A stretch of 20,185 nucleotides of DNA from Nitrospirota bacterium (GTDB lineage Bacteria > Nitrospirota > Thermodesulfovibrionia > Thermodesulfovibrionales > JdFR-85). The notes below the pieces were generated by a model. The model had not been told where the DNA came from, did not search any database, and saw only the letters and a program-made list of their open reading frames with translations. Positions 7,157 to 13,671 of the stretch are shown here, piece after piece (position 1 is the first letter of the stretch; the number at the start of each line of letters is the position of its first letter). The position numbers were made by a program, and so were the translations under genes. The stretch spans positions 1-20,185 of the forward strand of contig QIJG01000279.1 in the NCBI GenBank assembly GCA_003232715.1, given 5' to 3'.

Positions 7157-7194
7157 ATAAAAGTCACCTGTTCTTTTGGACAGGTGACTTTTAT
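7157..7194. promoter_or_regulatory. lux box inside a longer perfect palindrome
   Basis: ATAAAAGTCACCTGT (7157-7171) and its exact inverse (7180-7194) flank 8 bases. The centre, ACCTGT-N8-ACAGGT at 7166-7185, equals the arms and spacing of the Vibrio fischeri lux box. It lies between the truncated synthase (minus) and the SRPBCC gene (plus, ATG 60 bases downstream), so a LuxR protein bound here could activate the SRPBCC gene. With loop pairing the stem reaches 17 bp around TTTT, so a role as an RNA hairpin cannot be excluded, but the exact lux-box core is hard to explain as a terminator. Confidence 0.75.
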
Positions 7195-7245
7195 GATAAA
7201 ACGTGGTACATCTTGGGATAGAGTTGCAAAAGGGGACAAAAAAGT

Positions 7246-7865
7246 ATGGGAGAAGAAATTTCTATATCAAAATCTGTAGTTATCGATGCGAGGATAGGTT
7301 CGGTTTGGCGGGTTGTGGCAGATCCATTAAATGCGGCTATTTACCTTGATCCTGTAATCAATGTTAGAAAAGTAGACGGCAATCTATATCTGCTGAGAGA
7401 AGTTGTTGCCCCTGGAAGAGAGGGAAACGTGACAATGAATGAATATCTGATGGAGGTATTTGAGTATGAAGAGAAGAGAAGTCTCATGTTCCGTGTTTAT
7501 CTTGATTCTGCCGGACAAAAGGATTTTGGTTTCCGGTTGGAGCCAAAGGGGAAAGAAAAGACAAAGCTTACCTGCAGGATTAAAACGAACTTTGTGATCG
7601 CAAAGAACGGAGAAATCGGTAGGGAACTTGATTCAACAATAGATGTAATAGTTCACCCCCACCCTGACCCTCCCCCGTCAAGGGGGAGGGAACAAAAGGG
7701 GTGCTGCCTTGCCAGAGAGGAATGCACTATCAAGTCCCCCCTCCCCTGGCGGGAGGGGGTTAGGGGGAGGGGGGTACTGAACTATTACCAATAGATAAAA
7801 TTGCAAGGATGGCGATGAAAAAGCCATCCTCTCTCAGGATTTCAAGATATGAAGGGACATTTTAG
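7246..7865 (+). pseudogene. SRPBCC (START-like) domain protein, interrupted near its 3' end by a small inverted-repeat element
   Basis: Residues 1-133 form a START/Bet v 1-like ligand-binding fold: an N-terminal strand (ISISKSVVIDA), VWRVVADPLNAAIYLDP, and later strands (KDFGFRLEPKGKEKTKLTCR). Such proteins bind hydrophobic ligands in a cavity. As written, the frame runs into an inserted element at 7645 and ends at 7794, giving 182 residues with 49 foreign ones (proline and arginine rich). Removing the 144-base element and one copy of the 8-base target duplication restores the frame exactly: codons resume at 7797 (DKIARMAMKKPSSLRISRYE) and stop at 7865, a 155-residue protein of normal size. 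AAGGGG precedes the ATG by about 9 bases. The lux box upstream suggests quorum control. Function unknown; a role in acyl-signal handling is only a guess. Confidence 0.8.
7645..7788. mobile_element. 144-bp MITE-like element with 11-bp terminal inverted repeats
   Basis: The ends are GTAATAGTTCA (7645-7655) and its inverse TGAACTATTAC (7778-7788); the CCC-rich sequence just inside both ends is also similar. The element is flanked by an exact 8-base direct repeat CAATAGAT (7637-7644 and 7789-7796), as left by transposition. Inside are G/C-run palindromes (CCCTCCCCCGTCAAGGGGGA and the like). No transposase is encoded, so it would be moved in trans. Confidence 0.88.
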
Positions 7866-8106
7866 TTTACAGTATGTTGTTGGATTCAGGACTCCTGTCT
7901 GTCAGTTTGCAATTTTTCCGTGGATTATATAGAACCACAGAGACTGAAGCAGCATCTACAATATTGTCTGTTACAGAATATAGGCTCCGTGTCTCCCTGA
8001 AAGCTTTCGGGGTGCCTTATGCTGTCTTATTTCTTCCTCACACAATTTCCTGAAGAGTCATAAAAACAACTGTGAACCAAAAGAGGGAGCTTTTGAAGAG
8101 GGGGTA
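7866..8106. other. intergenic, no gene seen
   Basis: About 240 bases between the ancestral SRPBCC stop and tRNA-Asp. There is an unlooped near-palindrome CCCTGAAAGCTTTCGGGG (about 7996-8013) and, on the minus strand just after the tRNA, a weak hairpin (CAAAAG, 6-base loop, CTTTTG near 8079-8096) followed by a T-rich run that could end the tRNA transcript. ACCACAGAGAC and CCGTGTCTCC in this stretch resemble a common intergenic repeat, without a clear unit. Confidence 0.35.
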
Positions 8107-8183
<77 letters not shown>

Positions 8184-8240
8184 TGAACCCTTAAGAAAAG
8201 ATTTAACTAATCTTTAAAAGCTTACCAAGCAGGGTTGTCT

Positions 8241-8270
8241 ATTGTATATGTTATGGAGAAATGAAGTCAA
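8241..8270 (-). promoter_or_regulatory. promoter of tRNA-Asp
   Basis: On the minus strand TTGACT (8270-8265) and TACAAT (8246-8241) are 18 bases apart, about 58 bases before the mature 5' end of tRNA-Asp. Good match to a housekeeping sigma-70 promoter and correctly oriented. Confidence 0.65.
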
Positions 8271-8283
8271 GAATTTGGGTAAA

Positions 8284-8324
8284 TTTGTAAAAAGGGCAGC
8301 CAGGGAGTTGATCGCCTGGCTGCC
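8284..8324 (-). terminator. hairpin with T-run, minus-strand intrinsic terminator candidate
   Basis: GGCAGCCAGG (8295-8304) and its exact inverse CCTGGCTGCC (8315-8324) enclose a 10-base loop. Read on the minus strand, the stem is followed by CTTTTTAC, the layout of a rho-independent terminator. No minus-strand gene is visible upstream of it within 440 bases, so if real it ends an unrecognised short transcript or a decayed gene. Confidence 0.5.
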
Positions 8325-8401
8325 AAGGGGAGGAAGTAACGAAGAGAGAATATATCTTCACTCTATAAGAGTTTTTGCTACACTGAGATTTAACGAGTTG
8401 T

Positions 8402-8545
8402 TATTTAGTGTCTGTGTATAAACTGCGGTTATCTGTCATTCCCGCAAGTGAAGCGAGTCGGGAATCCTTTTTAAATAACGATTCCGGACAAGCCGGAATG
8501 ACAGAAAACAGCAACGGTTCGACTTTATACACAGACTCTATTTAG
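8402..8545. mobile_element. 130-bp MITE-like element with flanking 7-bp direct repeat
   Basis: The core at 8409-8538 has terminal inverted repeats based on GTCTGTGTATAAA (8410-8422) and its inverse TTTATACACAGAC (8524-8536). TATTTAG occurs directly on both sides (8402-8408 and 8539-8545), as expected of a target duplication; the exact edge is ambiguous by a base or two. Inside is a second inverted repeat, CTGTCATTCC (8432-8441) and GGAATGACAG (8496-8505), of the type common in intergenic repeats of these phyla. No protein is encoded. Confidence 0.75.
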
Positions 8546-8644
8546 TTATTAACAGGTAACTCTTAATCCTGTTTATTATTTATTAATAGAATAGCTGAAG
8601 ATCTTGAAAAAAGGATGAAGAAAATATGAATAAATAGTGAAGAT

Positions 8645-8674
8645 TTGACTTGATATAGAGTGATATTGTATATA
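8645..8674 (+). promoter_or_regulatory. promoter candidate for the repeat/CBM48 gene
   Basis: TTGACT (8645-8650) and TATATA (8669-8674) are 18 bases apart, about 95 bases before the ATG at 8768. The rest of 8546-8767 is AT-rich with no gene. Confidence 0.5.
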
Positions 8675-8728
8675 TTAGCATTGTTGTTAATATGGGCTTG
8701 CATTTATGTGTGCATAAGTAGCAAAATA

Positions 8729-8756
8729 TTTTAATACACAACTTTTAATACACAAC
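8729..8756 (+). repeat. perfect tandem 14-bp repeat in the leader of the CBM48 gene
   Basis: TTTTAATACACAAC occurs twice head to tail (8729-8742, 8743-8756) directly before the AAGGAGGG ribosome site. It may be a replication slip or a paired operator; in the mRNA it lies just upstream of the ribosome-binding site. Confidence 0.8.
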
Positions 8757-8767
8757 AAGGAGGGCTT

Positions 8768-9414
8768 ATGAAAAAACAAAGGGGAAATCAATCCGACAGG
8801 AGATCGTTTATCAAGGAGTCAAAGGAGACAAAGAACACTCCCGGTAATCCTGGGGTTAAGGCTATTTCCGGTAAACCTGTTGCCGAGAAGCCTGTTTCCG
8901 GTAAACCTGTTGCCGAGAAACCTGTTTCCGGTAAACCTGTTTCCGGTAAACCTGTTTCCGGTAAACCTGTTGCCGAGAAACTAAACCTGTTTCCGGTAAA
9001 CCTGTTGCCGAGAAACCTGTTGCCGAGAAACCTGTTGCCGAGAAACCTGTTGCCGAGAAACCTGTTTCCAGTAAACCTGCTGCCGAGAAACCTGTTTCCG
9101 ATAAACCTGTGAAGACTTTGGAAGTTGCAGGGATTAAGAAACAGTACCTCAAAAATCGCTCTGCCTGCAAGGTCACTTTCAAGCTGCCGAAAGAGGCGGC
9201 TCCAGATGCCCATAAGGTCAGTATCGTGGGTGATTTCAACAACTGGGAGGGAGGGGCTGCTGTGATGAAGAGGCTCAAAAGCGGTGACTTCACTATTACC
9301 ATGGAACTTGAGACAGGAAGGGAGTACTGTTACCGTTACCTTATAGATGCTACAAAGTGGGAGAACGACTGGTGTGCCGACAGATACAGGCCAAATCCCT
9401 TTGGCTGTGGATAA
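8768..9414 (+). pseudogene. PVAEK/PVSGK-repeat protein with C-terminal CBM48 glycogen-binding domain, frameshifted in the repeat array
   Basis: The ATG at 8768 has a strong site (AAGGAGGG). A basic N-terminus (about 35 residues) leads into five-residue repeats PVAEK and PVSGK. After the seventh unit the frame is lost: GCCGAGAAAC joins directly to TAAACCTG, as if 10 bases were deleted between units. The first frame then reads a nonsense Leu/Arg/Asn/Pro-rich repeat and stops at 9112. The second frame carries eight more repeats and then an early-set / CBM48 (AMPK glycogen-binding) domain at 9109-9414: CKVTFKLP, VSIVGDFNNWEGG, YCYRYLIDATKWENDW, RPNPFGCG. A GTG at 9109 could start the domain alone but has no ribosome site. 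Such domains bind alpha-glucans. Probably co-transcribed with the HEPN gene 8 bases later. Confidence 0.82.
8876..9105 (+). repeat. 15-bp coding tandem repeat array, 15 units
   Basis: Two alternating unit types, CCTGTTGCCGAGAAA (PVAEK) and CCTGTTTCCGGTAAA (PVSGK), fill the array with few substitutions. Unit 7 has a 5-base tail (CTAAA) that shifts the frame by two; equivalently, 10 bases are missing from one further unit. The high identity among units points to recent expansion or homogenisation. Confidence 0.95.
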
Positions 9415-9422
9415 TTCTCTAA

Positions 9423-9809
9423 ATGCCTTCAGAGGTTGTAAAAAGGAGATTGGCTGAAGCAGAAGGCTTCCTTGAGGAGGCAGAATACCTTTATAGTGAG
9501 AAGCTCAGCAATCTCCACACGCTTGCGAAACTATATCATGCAATGATATATAGCCTTTTTGCACTCTTTGAGCTCAGGGATATCGGGGAGCTGACGCATG
9601 CAGATTTGATCGATAGCTTTGAGAGGGATTACGTGCAAAAAGGAATTTTTGATTCAACCGTCCTTAAAGCAATGCGCTTTGCTTATGATATAACACATGA
9701 GTGTGATTGTGTTCATATGAAACAGCCTGAGGATAGGGATGTATTGAGGTTAGAGCCAGTTGTGAGAAGTTTTGTCCATGAGGTTAAGGCACTTTTGAGT
9801 GGACAATAA
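9423..9809 (+). CDS. HEPN-domain (UPF0332-like) protein
   Basis: A 128-residue all-helical protein that resembles the HEPN/UPF0332 pattern: AEGFLEEAEYLYSEKL, then KLYHAMIYSLFALF, then LTHADLIDSF and AMRFAYDITHECDC. HEPN proteins include RNases of toxin-antitoxin and defence systems, where an RxxxxH motif is catalytic; here the nearest is RFAYDITH (Arg to His spaced 7), so nuclease activity is not assured. No nucleotidyltransferase (MNT) antitoxin partner is adjacent. It begins 8 bases after the CBM48 frame and lacks an obvious ribosome site, so it is probably translated by coupling. Role with a glycogen-binding partner is unknown. Family call is from pattern recall. Confidence 0.65.
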   Translation: MPSEVVKRRLAEAEGFLEEAEYLYSEKLSNLHTLAKLYHAMIYSLFALFELRDIGELTHADLIDSFERDYVQKGIFDSTVLKAMRFAYDITHECDCVHMKQPEDRDVLRLEPVVRSFVHEVKALLSGQ

Positions 9810-9942
9810 TTTAGCATACCTCTCAGTCCTGACTCCATTTTTACAAAGCCCGGAAGTTTGTCCCATGTATATAGGCCCTGTAAGCCTTCCGTCTTTCTTT
9901 CCACTTTTTATATCGAGAAATCCAGATGTAATAAATTTTTAC

Positions 9943-9994
9943 TTGACTTTAATTCGAGTTATTCTTTAGAATGAGATTGAGAATAAATCTCAAT
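9943..9994 (+). promoter_or_regulatory. feoB promoter with Fur box
   Basis: TTGACT (9943-9948) and TAGAAT (9967-9972) are 18 bases apart. Directly downstream, ATTGAGA-ATAAA-TCTCAAT (9976-9994) is a perfect 7-bp inverted repeat with a 5-base centre that matches the TTGAGAAT-type Fur operators. It covers the expected transcription start, so iron-loaded Fur would block the polymerase. The fur gene lies in the same unit (12178), implying autoregulation. Confidence 0.75.
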
Positions 9995-10142
9995 AGGAAG
10001 TTTTTAAGCTTCACTATGCCTTCACGATAGACTCAAGATAAGGATTTAGAAGGAGTGATAGACGGGGTTCAAAAAGTATCCTGATTATCCTTTAATCCTG
10101 TCTGAAAATAGCTGAACTATTACGAATAAAAATTAAAGATAT

Positions 10143-12113
10143 ATGGAATGTCATAAAACAGAAAAGATAATTTCAGGTATTCAGAGGATAGTCCTTGTAG
10201 GCAACCCGAATGTGGGTAAGAGCGTCATATTTGGTTTCCTTACAGGTAAGTACGTTACGGTTTCGAATTATCCTGGGACTACAGTTGAGATATCACAGGG
10301 TAATATAAGCCTTGAAGGTAACAAGTTCCTTGTAATTGATACGCCGGGTGTGAACAACCTGATACCCATGAGTGAGGACGAGAAGGTTACAAGGGACATC
10401 CTGCTTTCAGAGAGACCCTTTGCCGTAATTCAGGTGGCGGATTCAAAAAACCTCAAACGGACCCTGATGATAACCCTTCAACTATCAGAGATGGGCCTGC
10501 CCCTTGTTCTGGACCTTAATATGGAAGATGAGGCTATGGACAGAGGTGTTCAGATTGACAAGGAGAGACTGAAAGAGTTACTCGGCATTGACGTAGTCGG
10601 TACGGTTGCCCCAAGGAGAAAAGGGGTTAAAGAACTAAAAGAGTGCATCCTCAGGGCAGCCATACCAAATATAAAGATTGTCTATGACAGTCTTATAGAG
10701 GAATATATAGAGAAGATAACCGCGCTGCTTCCGGAGTCGGGGGGGTCTGAAAGGGCGATAGCCTTGATGATCCTTGCAGGAGATGAGAGTCTGAGGAATT
10801 GGTTGAAACTCAAGTTTTCTGATGAAGTGATCGAGGAGGTAGAAAGTCTGAGGGATGAATGTCAGACCCATTATCCAAAACCACTGGGATTGATTATTCA
10901 TGAGACAAGGTATCGTTATGTGAAGAGCATAACTGCTGAGGTTTTAACAAAGGTGCAGGCAAGCAGGGGGAGGCTTGGTCTCTTTCTGGAGAGGGTAAGT
11001 ATGGACCCACTCTGGGGCCTTCCGGTCTTCCTGATCATATTATATCTGCTGTACCAGTTTGTAGGTGTTTTTGGAGCAGGTACCCTGGTGGATTTCTTTG
11101 AGAAGGTCATCTTCGGCCGGTACCTGAACCCAATGGTGATAAAACTTGTGGATGTGCTGTTACCTATACCTTTTCTTCGGGACATGCTCGTTGGGGAGTA
11201 TGGTGTTGTTACAGTGGCGTTAACCTATTCCATTGCCATCGTTCTTCCAATTACAGCGACATTCTTCATCGCTTTTTCAATCCTTGAGGATAGTGGATAC
11301 CTGCCGCGTCTTGCCGTCATGAGCAACAGGGTCTTTAATCTGATCGGCCTTAACGGTAAGGCTATCTTACCTATGATACTCGGTCTTGGATGCGGGACCA
11401 TGGCGGTTATGACCACGAGAATACTGGAAACGAAGCGGGACAGGATAATTGCCACATTTCTCCTCGCCCTGGCCGTTCCATGTTCAGCTCAACTTGGTGT
11501 GATTCTTGGAATGTTAGGCGCCCTTTCACTCAAAGCTACCATAATCTGGGTAGGTGTGATTTTAGGTGTCTTATTCGTTTCCGGGTTTCTTGCCTCAAAG
11601 GTTGTGCCTGGAGAGAAAACGGAATTCTTTCTTGAAATCCCGCCTATAAGGATGCCGGGGGTGTCAAATGTATTAATAAAAACCGTTGGCAGGATAGAGT
11701 GGTATCTGAAGGAAGCGGTTCCATTATTTATTCTTGGCACCCTCGTGTTGTTCTTTCTTGATAAATTCACACTCCTTGGCATTATAGAGAGGGGAGCATC
11801 TCCTGTGGTTCAGGGTTTTTTGGGTCTTCCGGGAAAAACAACAGGGTTCTTCCTTCTTGGGTTCCTCAGAAGAGACTATGGTGCTGCAGGTCTTTTCAGT
11901 ATGGCAACAGCAGGCGAACTAACCCCTATTCAGTCACTTGTAAGTCTGGTAACCATTACCCTGTTTGTGCCCTGCCTTGCAAGCCTTTTTATGATAATTA
12001 AGGAGAGAGGGATGAAGGTTGCAGTTGCTGTAACCTCTATAGTTTTTATCCTTGCCTTTTTGGTCGGAGGTATGCTGAATTTTGCACTTAGGGGGTTGAA
12101 TGTATCTCTATGA
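10143..12113 (+). CDS. feoB: ferrous iron transporter FeoB
   Basis: Inner-membrane Fe(II) importer. Residues 1-165 are a GTPase domain: G1 GNPNVGKS (20-27), the G2 region NYPGTT, G3 DTPG (66-69) and G4 NMED (126-129). A helical NFeoB region follows, then a membrane domain from about residue 285 with the conserved gate motif LGCGTMAVMTTRILETKRDR and AVPCSAQLG, in which the Cys is expected to contact iron. At 656 residues it is a little shorter than E. coli FeoB (773), as in many anaerobes. No feoA is adjacent, although FeoA and FeoB are commonly neighbours. The start at 10143 has only a weak ribosome site (TAAAGA); the leader is about 160 bases. Co-transcribed with fur. Confidence 0.95.
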   Translation: MECHKTEKIISGIQRIVLVGNPNVGKSVIFGFLTGKYVTVSNYPGTTVEISQGNISLEGNKFLVIDTPGVNNLIPMSEDEKVTRDILLSERPFAVIQVADSKNLKRTLMITLQLSEMGLPLVLDLNMEDEAMDRGVQIDKERLKELLGIDVVGTVAPRRKGVKELKECILRAAIPNIKIVYDSLIEEYIEKITALLPESGGSERAIALMILAGDESLRNWLKLKFSDEVIEEVESLRDECQTHYPKPLGLIIHETRYRYVKSITAEVLTKVQASRGRLGLFLERVSMDPLWGLPVFLIILYLLYQFVGVFGAGTLVDFFEKVIFGRYLNPMVIKLVDVLLPIPFLRDMLVGEYGVVTVALTYSIAIVLPITATFFIAFSILEDSGYLPRLAVMSNRVFNLIGLNGKAILPMILGLGCGTMAVMTTRILETKRDRIIATFLLALAVPCSAQLGVILGMLGALSLKATIIWVGVILGVLFVSGFLASKVVPGEKTEFFLEIPPIRMPGVSNVLIKTVGRIEWYLKEAVPLFILGTLVLFFLDKFTLLGIIERGASPVVQGFLGLPGKTTGFFLLGFLRRDYGAAGLFSMATAGELTPIQSLVSLVTITLFVPCLASLFMIIKERGMKVAVAVTSIVFILAFLVGGMLNFALRGLNVSL

Positions 12114-12181
12114 AAATACTTGTCTATGTGGACATGCCCGGACCCTGTTCAGAAACTAAAAGGGAAGGGGACCCGTTATGA
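12110..12181 (+). CDS. 22-residue ORF coupled to feoB and fur
   Basis: ATG at 12110 overlaps the feoB stop by four bases (ATGA), and the ORF's stop overlaps the fur start by four bases (ATGA). It encodes a 23-codon frame (MKILVYVDMPGPCSETKREG and two more residues). The exact fit on both sides suggests translation as a coupling peptide, a remnant of a FeoC-type or other small feo protein, or simple chance. I know no family for it. Confidence 0.4.
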   Translation: MKILVYVDMPGPCSETKREGDPL

Positions 12182-12684
12182 AAAAGAATCGGGAGAGAAA
12201 GAAGATAGACCGGACAGGGAATTCAAAGGCTTCAGTCCGCATGCCTGCCCAAGAAAGTGATTACGAGGAGGTTTTCAGGAATTTCCTTCAGACTAAGGGC
12301 CTGAAACTGACCAGGGAAAGAAAGGTCATCCTTGAAGAAGTCTTCAAGTATCATGACCATTTCGATATTGATGAATTCTATCTGAAGGTCAGACAGGAAG
12401 GGTTAAAAGTCTCGAAGGCTTCAATATACAGGACCTTGCCGCTGCTCCTGGAGTGTGGACTCGTGGATGAGGTTAAAACTACAGAGAGACAGGTATTTTA
12501 TGAACATATCCATGGACATAAACATCATGATCACCTCATCTGCCTCTCCTGCGGAAAAGTGATAGAGTTTTCTTCTCCTGCCATAGAGAGGCTTCAGGAA
12601 GAGATATGTAAAAAAAACCGATTTAAGAGTTTGAGGCACATTCTAGAGATTCAGGGTCATTGTAAGGACTGTTCCGGTGTTTGA
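12178..12684 (+). CDS. fur: Fur-family ferric uptake regulator
   Basis: A 168-residue Fur-type repressor. A charged, lysine-rich extension of about 30 residues precedes the winged-helix domain (LKLTRERKVILEEVF, then SKASIYRTLPLLLECGLV). The C-terminal dimerisation domain has the His-rich metal site (EHIHGHKHHDHL), CLSCGK and a closing CKDC, the two pairs that hold structural zinc in Fur proteins. In this gene order it most likely senses Fe(II) and controls the Fur box before feoB. The extension makes it longer than E. coli Fur (148). The ATG overlaps the stop of the 22-residue ORF; an internal Met (MPAQESDYEE) is an alternative start. Zur or PerR specificity is less likely but not excluded. 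Confidence 0.92.
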   Translation: MKKNRERKKIDRTGNSKASVRMPAQESDYEEVFRNFLQTKGLKLTRERKVILEEVFKYHDHFDIDEFYLKVRQEGLKVSKASIYRTLPLLLECGLVDEVKTTERQVFYEHIHGHKHHDHLICLSCGKVIEFSSPAIERLQEEICKKNRFKSLRHILEIQGHCKDCSGV

Positions 12685-12732
12685 GTTGTTGTGTTATTAT
12701 AATAATCTTAAAATTTTCTAAACTACAAATAC

Positions 12733-13629
12733 ATGAAAGAAATGAAGACCTATCTTGACTGTTTTCCCTGTTTTTTAAGGCAGGTAGTTATAGCCCTGTC
12801 CCAGGTGTCAGTGGATGAAACCTTAAAGGTGGAGATATTGAAGGAGACACTTGAGGATATCCGGATGACTGATACTTCAAAGACCCCTGCACATGCCACT
12901 ACGTTTATTCACAGGAAGATCCGGGGGCTCCTTGGATGTGACCCTTTTAAGGAGATAAAGCAGAGGTATAACCGGATAGCTCTCAAGCTTTATCCCCGCC
13001 TCAAGTCTCTCGTTGACGACTCGCCCGATCCGCTCTGGACAGCTTCCCGGCTGGCGATAGCGGGCAATGTTATAGACTTTGGTATTTATAGAGAGGTGGA
13101 CATAGAGACAGAGATTAACCGTTCCCTTAAGGGTGAGATTGTGTGGGATGACTATGCAGATTTCAGGAAAGTCCTGGACAGCACCGAAGATGTGCTTTAT
13201 CTTGTTGACAATGCCGGAGAGATAGTTTTTGACAGAATACTGATTGAGACTATCCGGGACAGGGGTAAACGGGTTACTGCGATAGTAAAAGGTGGTCCTG
13301 TTATAAATGATTCAACGGCAGAGGACGCTCTTGAGGTGGGGCTTCAGGAGATATGTGAGATAAAGGACAATGGTTCAGATGCCATAGGTACTATTCTTGA
13401 GTGGTGTTCTGAAGAGTTTCGGGGGCTTTTTTACAGGGCATCCCTTATAATCAGTAAAGGGCAGGGTAACTTTGAGACACTGATGAACGTGGATAAAGAG
13501 GTCTTTTTTCTATTTCAGGCAAAGTGCGATGTGGTTGCCGGTTTTCTTGGTGTTGCTAATCGTTCGATGTTGCTTGTTGAAAACAGGAAACTCTTTAGCC
13601 ACGAATCTCCACGAATGGGCACGAATTGA
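12733..13629 (+). CDS. DUF89 / ARMT1-like damage-control phosphatase family protein
   Basis: A 298-residue protein of the DUF89 family, metal-dependent phosphatases thought to remove damaged or excess phosphometabolites. Seen: the N-terminal CFPC pair (Cys10, Cys13) typical of the prokaryotic subgroup, the core YLVDNAGEIVFDRILIE with its metal-site Asp/Asn, GPVINDSTAEDA, and the SKGQGNFETL motif. Nothing nearby names the substrate. The last ten or so residues (LFSHESPRMGTN) are encoded by a repeat (CCACGAATCTCCACGAATGG) that is likely not ancestral; the family normally ends soon after the strand here read as SMLLVEN. No clear ribosome site; the Met at 12742 is an alternative start. Confidence 0.85.
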   Translation: MKEMKTYLDCFPCFLRQVVIALSQVSVDETLKVEILKETLEDIRMTDTSKTPAHATTFIHRKIRGLLGCDPFKEIKQRYNRIALKLYPRLKSLVDDSPDPLWTASRLAIAGNVIDFGIYREVDIETEINRSLKGEIVWDDYADFRKVLDSTEDVLYLVDNAGEIVFDRILIETIRDRGKRVTAIVKGGPVINDSTAEDALEVGLQEICEIKDNGSDAIGTILEWCSEEFRGLFYRASLIISKGQGNFETLMNVDKEVFFLFQAKCDVVAGFLGVANRSMLLVENRKLFSHESPRMGTN

Positions 13630-13630
13630 A
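13597..13630 (+). repeat. CACGAAT-type repeat fragment at the 3' end of DUF89
   Basis: AGCCACGAATCTCCACGAAT and the following GGGCACGAATT form three CACGAAT units that resemble both ends of the GxxExxY element at 19339-19813. It overlaps the last codons and stop of the DUF89 gene. Confidence 0.55.
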
Positions 13631-13671
13631 GTCTTTATTCTTAACGCTGAAAGCATACGGAGGTGAGCATT

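Noticed and set aside
7157..7194. Intrinsic terminator for the luxI-like or SRPBCC gene
   Set aside because: The stem could form, but it lies upstream of both genes and its centre matches the lux-box arms and spacing exactly.
8876..9105. CRISPR array
   Set aside because: Units are 15 bp, contiguous, have no spacers and are in a coding frame; no cas genes are present.
8788..9302. Two long minus-strand frames (141 and 146 codons) across the repeat array
   Set aside because: They are mirror readings of the 15-bp array, which is open in several frames because the unit length is a multiple of three; they have no ribosome sites or family resemblance.
9423..9809. HEPN/MNT toxin-antitoxin pair
   Set aside because: No nucleotidyltransferase gene is adjacent and the RxxxxH spacing is not canonical.
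10635..11782. Minus-strand ORFs within feoB
   Set aside because: Antisense shadows of a well-conserved membrane protein gene; no ribosome sites or recognised domains.
12681..12703. Promoter before the DUF89 gene (TTGAGT and TATAAT)
   Set aside because: The two boxes are only 11 bases apart, too close for a sigma-70 promoter; the -10-like box alone is weak evidence in AT-rich sequence.
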